A DNA stretch of 39,605 nt from Bacteroidota bacterium (GTDB lineage Bacteria; Bacteroidota; Bacteroidia; UKL13-3), in NCBI GenBank assembly GCA_027487625.1, contig JAIYDG010000475.1, forward strand, positions 1-39,605, in the 5' to 3' direction. The notes below the pieces were generated by a model. It was not told the origin of the DNA. It did not search any database and saw only the letters and a program-made list of their open reading frames with translations. A program made the translations under genes and the position numbers. Every line of letters begins with the position of its first letter. The stretch's first letter is position 1. This document shows positions 16,507-28,000 of the stretch, piece by piece.

Positions 16507-18852
16507 ATGTGGAATACGTTTGGTACTTATATTTTACGTAACCGATTTTGGATATTGGTTGCTTTGGGTGTTTTTACACTCGGAATGGGATTTTTTGCCA
16601 CCAAAGTTCAAATGACTTATGATTTTGCAAAAGTTATTCCTCAAGATGATCCAGATTTTATTGAATATGTAAAATTCAAAGAAACCTTTGGCGAAGATGG
16701 AAATATTATGGTCATCGGAGTTCAGCAGGATAAACTCTTTCAACAAAAATTCTTTTCAGATTGGGCAAATCTTTGCGATGATATTGAAAAAATTGAAGGT
16801 GTTGAAAAAGTTTTGTCGATTACTAAATTATACAATCTTTATAAAAACGATTCTACACAGTTATTGGAGTTGAAGCCGCTAGTTGTAAGTAAATTCAAAA
16901 CTCAATCTGATGTAGATTCATTTGAAAGACAATTAAAGGATTTACGTTTCTATGAAGGTTTGCTTTATAACCCTGAATCTCAGGTAACCTTAATGGCTGT
17001 TACTTTAAAGAAAGATAAACTCGATAGCAAAGCCAGAATTCCTCTAGTAAAAAGCATTGAAGAAAGAGCAAATTTATTAGGCGCTAAACACAATACTCAA
17101 ATTCATTTATCAGGTTTACCTTATGTTAGAACCATTTACAGTTCTAAAGTTTCTGATGAAATTAAGATATTCACCTACTTATCCATTGCAGTTACAGCGT
17201 TATTTATTTTCATCTTTTTTAAGTTTTTCTCTGCTGTTATTTTCTCAATAATAATTGTAGTTATAGGTGTTATAACCACTTTAGGAACTTTAGCAATTTT
17301 TGGATACAAAATCACACTTTTAACAGGAATTCTGCCACCTTTAATGGTAATTATCGGAGTTCAGAATTGTATTTATTTATTAAATGTTTATCACCAAGAG
17401 TTTAGTAAACATGGCAATAAAATGCTAGCAATTCTGCGGTTAATTTCTAAAAACGGATTGGCTCTATTTTTAACCAATGTAACAACAGCTGTTGGTTTTG
17501 TGGTATTCAGTTTCTCTGGTTCTGCCATGCTCGATCAATTCTCAATCGTTTCAGGAATTGTAATCATGGTGATTTATATTATTTCATTGGTGTTTATCCC
17601 GGTTGTTTATTCTTATTTGCCTCCACCTCAACCGCATCATATCAAACATTTAGATGGTAAAAGATTAAATAAGGTTTTAGACTATTGCAATTATTTGGTT
17701 TACAACAAAAGAAAATTAATCTATATCACCACTATTTTGCTATTGGTTGTATCTGTTTTTGGAGCGTTTAAAGTGAAGAATTTGGGTTATGTAGTTGATG
17801 ATTTGCCGGAATCTGATAAGGTTTACCAGGATTTGAAATTTTTCGAAAAACACCTAAAAGGAACGCTTCCATTTGAAATAAAAATTGATACAAAAAGAGA
17901 AGACGGAATCAAGGATTATGTGGTTTTGCAGAAAATTAATCGTCTAGAAAAGGAACTTCATCAGTATGCAGAATTTTCTCGTCCGGTTTCTATTGTTGAT
18001 TTTCTGAAATTTGCAAATCAGGCTATGAACAATGGAGAAGCCAGATTTTATGTGGTTCCAAGTGTAGTTGATATTACAAATATTGTAGATTTTCTTCCAA
18101 AAGGAGGAAATAGTAAAGGTTTACTCAAGTCGATGGTTGACAGTAATTTTAGAGTTGCAAGAGTTAGTGTTCAAATGGCTGATATTGGATCTCAGAAAAT
18201 GAAGGTTTTGTCAGCAAGTGTTCAACAAAAAATAGATTCAATATTCCCTAAAGATAAGTACGATGTTAAAATTACAGGAACGAGTGCTATTTTCTTAAAG
18301 GGAAATGACTACCTGATAGAAAACCTTATTCAAAGTATGATTTCGGCTTTGGTGATTATTTCAATCATGATGGCATTTTTGTTTTTTAGCTGGAAAATGG
18401 TACTTATTTCTTTGATTCCTAATTTAATACCATTGATTATGACATTTGGTATCATGGGTTATTTTGATATTCGATTGAAACCATCAACCATTATCATTTT
18501 TAGTATCGCTTACGGAATAGTAGTTGATTTTACCATTCACTATTTAGCTAAATATAGAAATTCACTCAAGAAGCATAATTGGGATATGAGTCTAGCAATC
18601 CCTGAAAGTTTAATGGAAGCTGGTCCTAGTATTATTTATACTGCAGTTGCACTTTTTGCGGGTTTCATCATTTTTGCCGCATCAAATTTTGGTGGAACTG
18701 TAGCTTTAGGTGTTTTAACTTCATTAGCTCTTTTATTTGGCATGTTTATGAATCTTTTATTGCTTCCATCCATGTTGCTTTCTTTGGCAAAAAGTATCAA
18801 TGCAAAAGAAGAATTTGAGACTGTTTTGGTTGATGTGGAGCCTGAGGATTAG
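16507..18852 (+). CDS. RND-superfamily exporter, MMPL/HAE3 type
   Basis: A 781-residue predicted exporter of the hydrophobe/amphiphile efflux-3 branch of the RND superfamily. The layout has the twofold RND symmetry: TM1 (about 14-34), a periplasmic domain (about 35-220), and a bundle of five helices. After a second isolated helix (about 402-422) and a second periplasmic domain come five more helices. The second bundle keeps the proton-relay-type motif SIAYGIVVDFTIHYLAKYR (Asp near 673). The corresponding place in the first half (MVIIGVQNCIYLLNVYHQE) lacks the acidic residue. There is no adaptor or channel gene beside it, typical of HAE3 transporters for lipids or hopanoid-like compounds. The start is ATG 16507; an upstream TTG at 16495 is less likely. 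Confidence 0.9.
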   Translation: MWNTFGTYILRNRFWILVALGVFTLGMGFFATKVQMTYDFAKVIPQDDPDFIEYVKFKETFGEDGNIMVIGVQQDKLFQQKFFSDWANLCDDIEKIEGVEKVLSITKLYNLYKNDSTQLLELKPLVVSKFKTQSDVDSFERQLKDLRFYEGLLYNPESQVTLMAVTLKKDKLDSKARIPLVKSIEERANLLGAKHNTQIHLSGLPYVRTIYSSKVSDEIKIFTYLSIAVTALFIFIFFKFFSAVIFSIIIVVIGVITTLGTLAIFGYKITLLTGILPPLMVIIGVQNCIYLLNVYHQEFSKHGNKMLAILRLISKNGLALFLTNVTTAVGFVVFSFSGSAMLDQFSIVSGIVIMVIYIISLVFIPVVYSYLPPPQPHHIKHLDGKRLNKVLDYCNYLVYNKRKLIYITTILLLVVSVFGAFKVKNLGYVVDDLPESDKVYQDLKFFEKHLKGTLPFEIKIDTKREDGIKDYVVLQKINRLEKELHQYAEFSRPVSIVDFLKFANQAMNNGEARFYVVPSVVDITNIVDFLPKGGNSKGLLKSMVDSNFRVARVSVQMADIGSQKMKVLSASVQQKIDSIFPKDKYDVKITGTSAIFLKGNDYLIENLIQSMISALVIISIMMAFLFFSWKMVLISLIPNLIPLIMTFGIMGYFDIRLKPSTIIIFSIAYGIVVDFTIHYLAKYRNSLKKHNWDMSLAIPESLMEAGPSIIYTAVALFAGFIIFAASNFGGTVALGVLTSLALLFGMFMNLLLLPSMLLSLAKSINAKEEFETVLVDVEPED

Positions 18853-18932
18853 TTCAAAAACTAGTATTATTTCTTCAATTTATTTCAATTTATAATCAGT
18901 GGTTTAGCTCCAAAATTGAATTATTTTATTGT

Positions 18933-18940
18933 TATTTTTG
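18933..18940 (+). promoter_or_regulatory. Possible -7 box upstream of the giant surface-protein gene
   Basis: TATTTTTG matches the TAnnTTTG consensus 72 bases upstream of the ATG at 19012. The nearest upstream TTG (18916-18918) is only 14 bases away, shorter than usual, so support is weak. Confidence 0.3.
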
Positions 18941-19011
18941 GGATAAATTCGTTAGGAGTAGTGGTTTTTCTCATTTAAATGGTTTAAAATTGAGAATAAA
19001 ATTTTAAACTT

Positions 19012-22000
19012 ATGCGTAAAAATTCTACACTTTTACTCAAATTTTTATTTCTCTTTTTAGCGTTTTACTCAATTCCTTTTGACTCAATAGCTGGTTGCGG
19101 AAGTGGGCATAACAATGGAGATTGGCATCCTTACACAGAATTTAATAAATGTAATATGTCGTTTAATCTTAAACGAATTAAGTATTACGAGTGGAATTCA
19201 GGTGACCCTGATGACCAAATGAATTTTATAAGAGTATACATCTGGCGAAACGGCTCATGGCAAATGATTTGGAGGATGGAGAGATTTGGATTAACCAATG
19301 GATCAACAGTTGACATGAGAGAAGGTGTAGACTATTCCTATGCCGCTCAAAATGGCCATAGTGTTAGTGCATCATTTTGGAACCAAGATATAGCAAATCA
19401 ATGGTTTTTCGCAGATTTGTCGCTGAATTTTATTCCGCAAGATGTTTATAATTCTGGGCAATTGAGAATTCGTGTAGAAGCCCAGATGTTAAATAATGGT
19501 TGTGGCGGTGGAAGTGGTTATGGCCAATTAACCAAGGAGTTTACACATGATTTTCCAGATATAAGTTCTCCAACATCCTTAACTGCTACAAATAACTTGT
19601 GTAACAGTGTAAATTTAAGTTGGACAAATAGCAGCCAATTCTGGGAAAGCACCGCGGGTTGTACAATTTCAGGTACTTATTTTGTTGAAGTATTAAGAAA
19701 TGATGCTTTGCTCACAACATTATCAGGTTCACCAACAACCTATACTGATAATACCGCTGTTAGGGGTGTTAATTATAGCTATACAGTAAGAACTGGATAT
19801 AAGCCAACTAATTCAGCAACTACCTATAATTATAGTAATAAAAGCACAGCTGCTACAGGTTTACTAAAGCCAAATCCTATTGCACCATCAGGTTTAGAGG
19901 CTTCAAATGACCGCTGTGATGGAACTGTAGTAATTGAATGGGTTTGGAGTGATGTAAATCCACAGAATGGATTTGTTATCGAACGCGCAACCAATTCATC
20001 ATTTACAAATTCCACAAAAATCCCATTATCAGGTGATAAACGATCCTATAGTGATGGCGGATTAACAAGAGGAATTAGCTTTTATTACCGAATTTATTCT
20101 AGAAATGATTGTTGGGATGCTAATAATGTTACCAAACCGGGAGAGTCTGCGCCGAGTTCCAGTGTTATTGGAATTTCACCTTCAGTGCCCGCAAGAGCTA
20201 CAAATATTAGGTTATTTCCAGATTCCATCAACAATACAATTACAATTAAATGGAACGATAATACCGCAATTGAGAATAGATATACCATAGAAAGAACTGC
20301 AATTGGTGGCGGCTTATCAATTTTCGAAGCCAATGTCAACGATACTTTTTATGTTGACGACCAAGCCTCAAGCTGTGTCAATTACAATTATGTAATTAAA
20401 GTATACAGTGAATGTGCAGTAAATGGTGTTTCATCTGTTGGATTAAATCAAACTAGATTAACGCCAAACCTAACAAATACATTTGATAATGATTTTTATA
20501 AGGTTAAAGTTTCAAAAGGTTACTATCCAGATAGAATAGAATTAACTTGGAATAATAGAAATAAAGCACAATTAGATGAAGTTAGAATTTACAGGAAAAT
20601 TTTTGGAGGTAATTCTGATTCTATATTGGTTGGAAGTGTTCCATCTGGTTCTGGTTTATATTTAGATAATACAGGAGTTGCGGGTGTTCTTTATAAGTAT
20701 ACTTTGATTGGCGAAGTGCAATGTGCTGGTGTTACTAGGTATTCAAATTTTACTGAGGATATAGGTTTTAGGTCTCCTTCAGGATTAATCAATGGACAGA
20801 TTTCTTTTAATGGCGGTTTTGCAGTGGAAGGTGTAAAAGTACTTGCACAAACCACTGCTGGAGCAAGAGGAGCTTCATTGTTTTTTGATGGATTAAATGA
20901 CTATGCCAGGGTACTAAATCCTGATCCTATAGGTTCATCTTCTAATATTACCATAGAATTTTGGAATAGAATGGTTCGCAGAGAGTCATTCATGATGGTT
21001 TCAAAATACCATGCCACAAATGGAGGTTTTAGGGTATATTATGATTCAATTAGTAATTCAATTAACTTTCATATAGCCAATAGTTCAGGTTCTAAACTGC
21101 TCACATTAACAAATCCATTTACCAATTTCAATACTTTTAACCAAGTAACTGCGGTATTAAATAATGATAGTTTGTTACTATATATCAATGGTATATTCAG
21201 AGCCGGAATACAAAAAGGAAGTGTAAGTATTGGTTCAAACAATGAACCTTATTATATGGGTGGTTCGCCAGTTCATGGAATGTATGGTTCTGGTTATATG
21301 GATGAAGTAAGGGTTTGGAATATTGCAAAAGTTCCACAACTTATCGATCGTGATTTTTCTAGAACTATTGATCCCAATAACCAAAATTTAATGTTGTATT
21401 GGACTTTTGATGAAAAGGTAAATGGCTTAAATCGGTTTTTTGATTTATCAAATAACAACCAAGTATTTAATGAAAACCATGGTGAAGTATTAAATGGTGC
21501 TTTTTTAAGTGATTCAATTCCTTCTACAAATCAATTATCACTTGCAGCTTATACCAATTCACTTGGTAGTTATTCTATTACTAATGTTCGCTATACAGGA
21601 ACTGGTAATACCTACACCGTAACACCTAGTCTAGATATTCATCAGTTTTCACCAAATAATAAAGTTATCTTCTTAGGTGATGGTTCTCAAGTTCAAAATA
21701 GTGTTGATTTTACAGATATTAGTAGTTTCGAATTTACTGGTTTAGTAAGATATGCCGGAACTACTTGTCCTGCAACCGGTGCAACGGTATTAATAGACGG
21801 ACAACCTGCAATTTTAAACAGTATGCTAGTAACTGTAAATGATAGTGGTAAGTTTAGAATTCAAGTTCCAATTGGAAACCATGTAGTGAGTTTATCACAA
21901 AATAAACATCATTTCAGTCAAGGTAGATTTCCCCCTGTTAATACGTTTAATTTTCAATCAATTGTTTCTGCTCAGTTTTACGATTCAACAGTTGTTGAAG

Positions 22001-25000
22001 TAGTTGGAAGAGTAGTGGGTGGTCTTCGTGAATTAAATAAAGTAGCAGGTATAGGTCGTTCAAAAAACAATATAGGCCGTGCACAATTTAATTTTAATTC
22101 AATTGGGCAAGCAGGTGTTAATGGATGTTATACTGTTAATGTTGTAACAGATAGCAATACTGGCGAGTACCGTGCAAGATTATATCCTTTAAGATATACT
22201 ATTGATGGTCTTCGTTTGGTTAATAATCCAGACCCAACTTTATTAACAGCACCTAGTCTCAGTAATCCGAATAATATAGATTTAACAAGTATTCCTGATT
22301 TAATTTCAATTGCTGATACATTTAGAACTGCAACTTTAAGCCGTGTTGATACTACTAGTTATCACAAACGTTTGGATTTTAAATATTTTGTACAACCTCA
22401 AATTTTCGTAACAAATACTTCTACAGCTTTTGATACATTAAAAAATAATTTTATTGGTGAACGAACATTAAAATTAAATGATACAGTTAGCTTAGATGTT
22501 AAAGACAACCAAATGGGTTTTCCTGTTTTTCTACAGAATAAATACTATAGTTCTATAGTGAAAGTCTTAGAAGTATATACCAATATTGATAAACCTCTGA
22601 ACCATGCACAACGTTTAGATAATGTTCCTGTTTCTGGAACCATGCGCTTTTTTAATGAATTGGCAACCTTCGATGATACTATAAGAGAAGTAGCAATTTC
22701 AAACGGTCAATTCTTATATAACTTTAGAGCAGGTACGCCAAATATTTTAAGAAATTCCAGTAATTCTAATTACGATTATACTAAAACATTTCAAATAGAA
22801 TTTGTTCCAGATTTAGGATTAACAGTGAATTGGCAACCACTCCAAACAGAACCAGTTATTAAGTTCTATAGAGCTTATGTTTTTGGAGCTAGGAGCGGGG
22901 GGGCAAACTTTACCAGCACTGGTCCAGCTCTTGTAGATTTTATTTTACGAGATCCGCCTGGAAGTGCCTCAAGCGCAACATGGAGCAAAGGTAAAGCGTT
23001 TTCAACTACAGAGAGCTGGAACTTGTCGAATGTTTATGGATTTGGTAAAACAGGGACACTACATCTTGGAACAAAAACAGTAGTTTCTGTAGGTGTGGGT
23101 GCTGAGGTTGAAACAAATACTGAAATTGATAACAATGTAACTATTGGTGTAGCATTCTCTAAGGCTATTAATGAAGAGGGTGAATTAGTAACAACTACAA
23201 CTAGTAATACAACTATTTCAACAAGTTCAGATCCGGGCTCTGTTGGAGCTTCTGCAGATATATTCTATGGTAAAACCACAAACATCATTTTTGGAAATTC
23301 TGATGAGATTCAATTAATTGATACTGCAACTTGTAGAAGCCTTGAGGCTGTTACCGGTGTTACAGTTTGTGTTGGCGCTGAATTAAATGGATACAAAATT
23401 GGTAAACAACAAGGATACTATGTTGTTCCTGGTTCAATTGCATCTACTTTTGCTTATACGCAAGATGAAATATTAAACATTGTGATTCCTGGTTTAGAAG
23501 CTTTGAGAAATCAATTGTTTACAAGAAACACATTAAATAATAGAGGTCAAAAGAAATATACATTGCTGTTTTCTAATGCAAGTGACCCAGATTATGCTAG
23601 GAAGTTAGGCTCAAATAATGATGATCCTATTTGGGGAGCATTAAGGTCTTCTAGCACTCCGTTTACAAGAGACCCTCAAGATTCTATGGGAGTTAGTTAT
23701 GTCTTTCATGGTGACAAACCTCAAGACCCAGATTCAGTAAGGTTTTATAATAACCAAATTCGTTTGTGGAAAAATGCGATTGCTAGAAATGAGGAAACCA
23801 AATACAAATTCCTTCAAAATAATAATGCAGCCGCTGTGAATGGCGGACAAAATATAAGTATAGGAAAAGCTTCTTTTACTCAAGACTTTACTTCACAAGT
23901 TGATGATACATATACTGAAAGCTTTGAGTGGAATATAAATGAAGATTTATCTTATCAGTTCGGGTTTAAATTCAATGGATTTGGTATTTCTACTACTGGT
24001 ACAGTTACTTTTGAACAGGTTCGTGGTGGTGGAAGTTCATCAACAACTACTCAAACAAATTCATTTTCATATACCTTAAATGATGGTGATGATGGCGATT
24101 TAATTTCTGTTAATATTGTTGATCCCAAAGATGGAACTGGACATGTATTTAAATTAATTGCTGGTAGAACCTCTTGTCCTTATGAAGGACAAAAAAGAGC
24201 AATGTTCTATGATCCTTCAAATGATACCATTACTTCTTCAACTTTACTTAGCAATGGTCCAGAAATTCAAGCAGCTACTGCACAAAATGATGTGCCTTTA
24301 ATAAATGTTCAACAAAAATCAATTTACAATGTGCCTGCCACAGATGCTGCAATTTTTGTTTTAGAATTAGGTAATTTAAGTGAGGGAAGACAAGATAGAA
24401 CTTATGAGTTACGTGTTGATGAAAGCTCCAATCCGAATGGTGCTATTGTAAAAGTTGATGGTTTAGATCCAACTCGAAGTTTTGATGTACCTTATGGCAC
24501 TACTTTACAAAAAACTTTAACTATTGAAAAAGGTCCTTTGTATTATGATTACAATAATATTAGGTTAATTCTCAAATCTCCTTGTGATGATGATATATTT
24601 GATACGGTTTCTGTTAGTGCAAGGTTTTTACCTTCTTGTACTCCTTTAACATTAAAATCTCCTGATGATAGATGGGTTTTAAACAATTCCTTTAAAGATA
24701 CTTTACCTGTCCTAATTGGAAATTATAATTACAATTATGGTGGATTAAAACGAATCGATTTTCAGTTTAAACCCGCAAGTGGAAATGTTTGGTTTACTGA
24801 AGCTTCATTTTTTAAAGATACTGCCGATGTTTCAAAGCTAATTCCAATTGGTACTCCTGATATTTATTATCCATTTAAATTCAAAAATTTGCCTGATGGT
24901 AAATATGAACTTCGGGCTGTAAGCGAATGTGTAGCTCCTGGATATCCAAACACCAGAATCAGCTCCGAAATTTTACAAGGTCTTGCTGATAGAGTTAATC

Positions 25001-28000
25001 CTAGTCCTTTTGGAACCCCTAGTCCTGGCGACGGAATTGTATCTCCTAATGACGATATTGCTATACAGTTCAATGAAGATATCGACCAAAGCAGCCTTTC
25101 TTTTTCTAATTTTGAGGTAAAAGGCGTTTTAAACAAAACAAGTTTAAAAAGTAACACAAGTATATATCTTGATGGTGATAACGATTATTTAGAAGTTCCT
25201 CCAGGTTTAAACTTACAACGTCAGAATTTTACTCTTGAGTTTTGGCATAAACGTGCAGCATTAGGTGAACAAGTCTTATTCTCACAAGGTGCTGACGAAA
25301 ATTCAAGTTTTGCAGTTGGATTTACATCAGACAATAAACTCTATTTTAGAATTGGTAGCGAAATGGTTACTACAAACACCAATATTACCGATACAACAAT
25401 TTTTAATTTTTATGCAATCAGTTATAATGCTGATTTACAAACAGCAGATATTATAAGAAATAGCTCTGTTTTGAATATTGGTAATAATAAGATTTTTGCT
25501 CCATATGAGGGTTCAGGAAAGTTTTATATTGGTAAATCAAGTACCAATGCTCCTTTGTTTACAAAAGGAAATTTTTATGAAATCAGAATTTGGACAAAAG
25601 CAAGAACGCTTTCTGATGTTAATTTGTTAAAATCAACTTTATTAAGTGGCACCGAAAGTGGTTTACTCTCAAACTGGCGCATAGATGAAGCAACAGGTAA
25701 TAGTGCTAAAGATTATGCTCGTTCAAGAAATGCCAATATAATTAATGCGCAATGGTTCTTATTGCCTATGGGAAAGAGCTATTCTTTTGATGGAGCCTCT
25801 AGTTATATAACAAGTCCAATTGGCCATTTTGGTATTACGAAAGAAATGGATTTTACTATGGAGTTTTGGTTTAAATCTACAAATGGAAATAGGGTAACTT
25901 TATTCTCTAATGGTAAAGCCGATGGTTCAGATATAGGTTCAATAAATAGATGGGCAATAGAAACTGATTCTGCTGGCAATATTTTAGTTAAAAATAATGC
26001 TGAAGTATTTCAAGCTAGTAATAAAAGCTATTTCGATGGACAATGGCATCATTTTGCACTTGTAATGAGAAGAAGCAGCAATATGTCTTCATATATTGAT
26101 GGAAATCTTGAAGCCTCTGTTCAATCCGCTGTATTTGAAGAGTTTTCTGGAAGTAAAATTTGGATTGGTGCAAGAGGTTGGAATAATTTGGGTCCTGCTA
26201 TTTTTGATTCAACAGATAGGTATTTTACTGGGCAAATTGATGAGGTCAGAATTTGGAATAGTTCTCGTTTGGCAGAGCAACTAAAACGCGATAGGAACAA
26301 TAGGTTAACTGGAACCGAATCCGGTTTGTCATTATATTTACCTTTCGAAAGTTATCAGCTATTATTAGGTTTTCCTGTGCTAAACCAAACCACATTAGAT
26401 GCTACTAGCACTAATAGAAACTTTACAAGTTTTGGTTCTGCAAGTTTTAGCTCAGAGTCTCCTACTATTAAATTACCACGTCCAACCCAAGATATTAATT
26501 TTTCATATACAGTAAATGGTGATAAAATTATTCTAACTCCAACAACGGCAAATGAATTTATTGAAAATGTAACCCTAGATGTTACAGTAAAAAATATCAA
26601 AGACCTGAATGGTAATACCATGCAATCTCCTAAAACTTGGATTGCTTACATGGATAGAAACCAAGTGAAATGGCAAGATGCTTTAAGAAGTTTTAACAAG
26701 GAAAGTGGTTCTGCATTAACTTTTAATACCAATATTATTAATTCAGGTGGTGCATTAAAAGAATTTTCATTATCTAATGTGCCTGTTTGGTTAAAAATAA
26801 CGCCATCCTCAGGTATTATCCCTCCAAATAGTAGTTTAGAATTAAAAGTAGTAATTGATCCTACCATGAATATTGGGAACTATGAATCAGATATTGCGTT
26901 GAATACTGATTTTGGGTTTGCTGATAAGCTATTAGTTAGAGTAAATGTATTCGGAAAATCTCCATCATGGTCTGTTAATCCTGCTTCATTCTCAAAAAGT
27001 ATGAGCATCATTGGACAGGTGAGGATTAACAATGTTATTTCAGCAAATACGGAAGATATTTTAGCTGCATTTGTAGGTAATGAATGCAGAGGCCTTGGTA
27101 AGGTTACTTATTATGAGCAACTAGATAAATATTTTGTATTTATGGATGTTTATGGGGTAAATGAAAATGAAGATGTAGAATTTAGAATTTGGAATTCAGC
27201 AACAGGCAAAACGCATGTTGATGTACAACCTGAATTGCAATTTGTAACGAATTCTAGAATTGGAAGAGTTGCTGACCCTCAAATTTTTAATGCGCTTGAT
27301 AAGGTTGCCCAAGATATCATTTTAATTCCTGGATGGAATTGGATTTCTTTTAATTTATTGATGCAAGATTCTTCTAATATCAATCAATTGTTTAATGGTT
27401 TGAATATTGGAAATGGTTCTCAAATTAAAAACTCAAATGAATTAGCCATTTTAGATGAAACAAATGGTTGGAGTGGAAATATGGCTGGCATAAATGCTGG
27501 AATAAAATTAGATAAATCCTATCTTTTATATGCTGTTCGTCAAGACACGCTTACAGTTAAGGGCGTTGAAGCTAATCCTGAATCTAAGCCTATTACCATC
27601 CAGAATGGATGGAATTATATTGGTTTTGTTTCTCAAAGAAACATGACAATTAATGATGCAATGGGCTCTTACACGCCAAGAAATGAAGACTTAGTTAAAG
27701 GACAAACTTCCTTCGCAGTTTATGATTCTATTTTGGGTTGGGTTGGAAGTTTAAATGTTATGAAACCTAACCAAGGATTTTTGTATCAATCATCTAAATC
27801 TGGTGTATTGGTTTATCCTCGTTCAGGTATGTTTGGTAAAACCAATTTAGTTGATGATGTTCCTGTTTCAAAGTATTGGCAACTAAAGAATACCTCTTTT
27901 GAAACTAACATGAATTTAATCCTTAAAACAGATTTTTGTAAGGATCAAATTGCAAATGGTAACTACTTAATTGGGGCATTCGTAAATAATGAGCTAAGAG

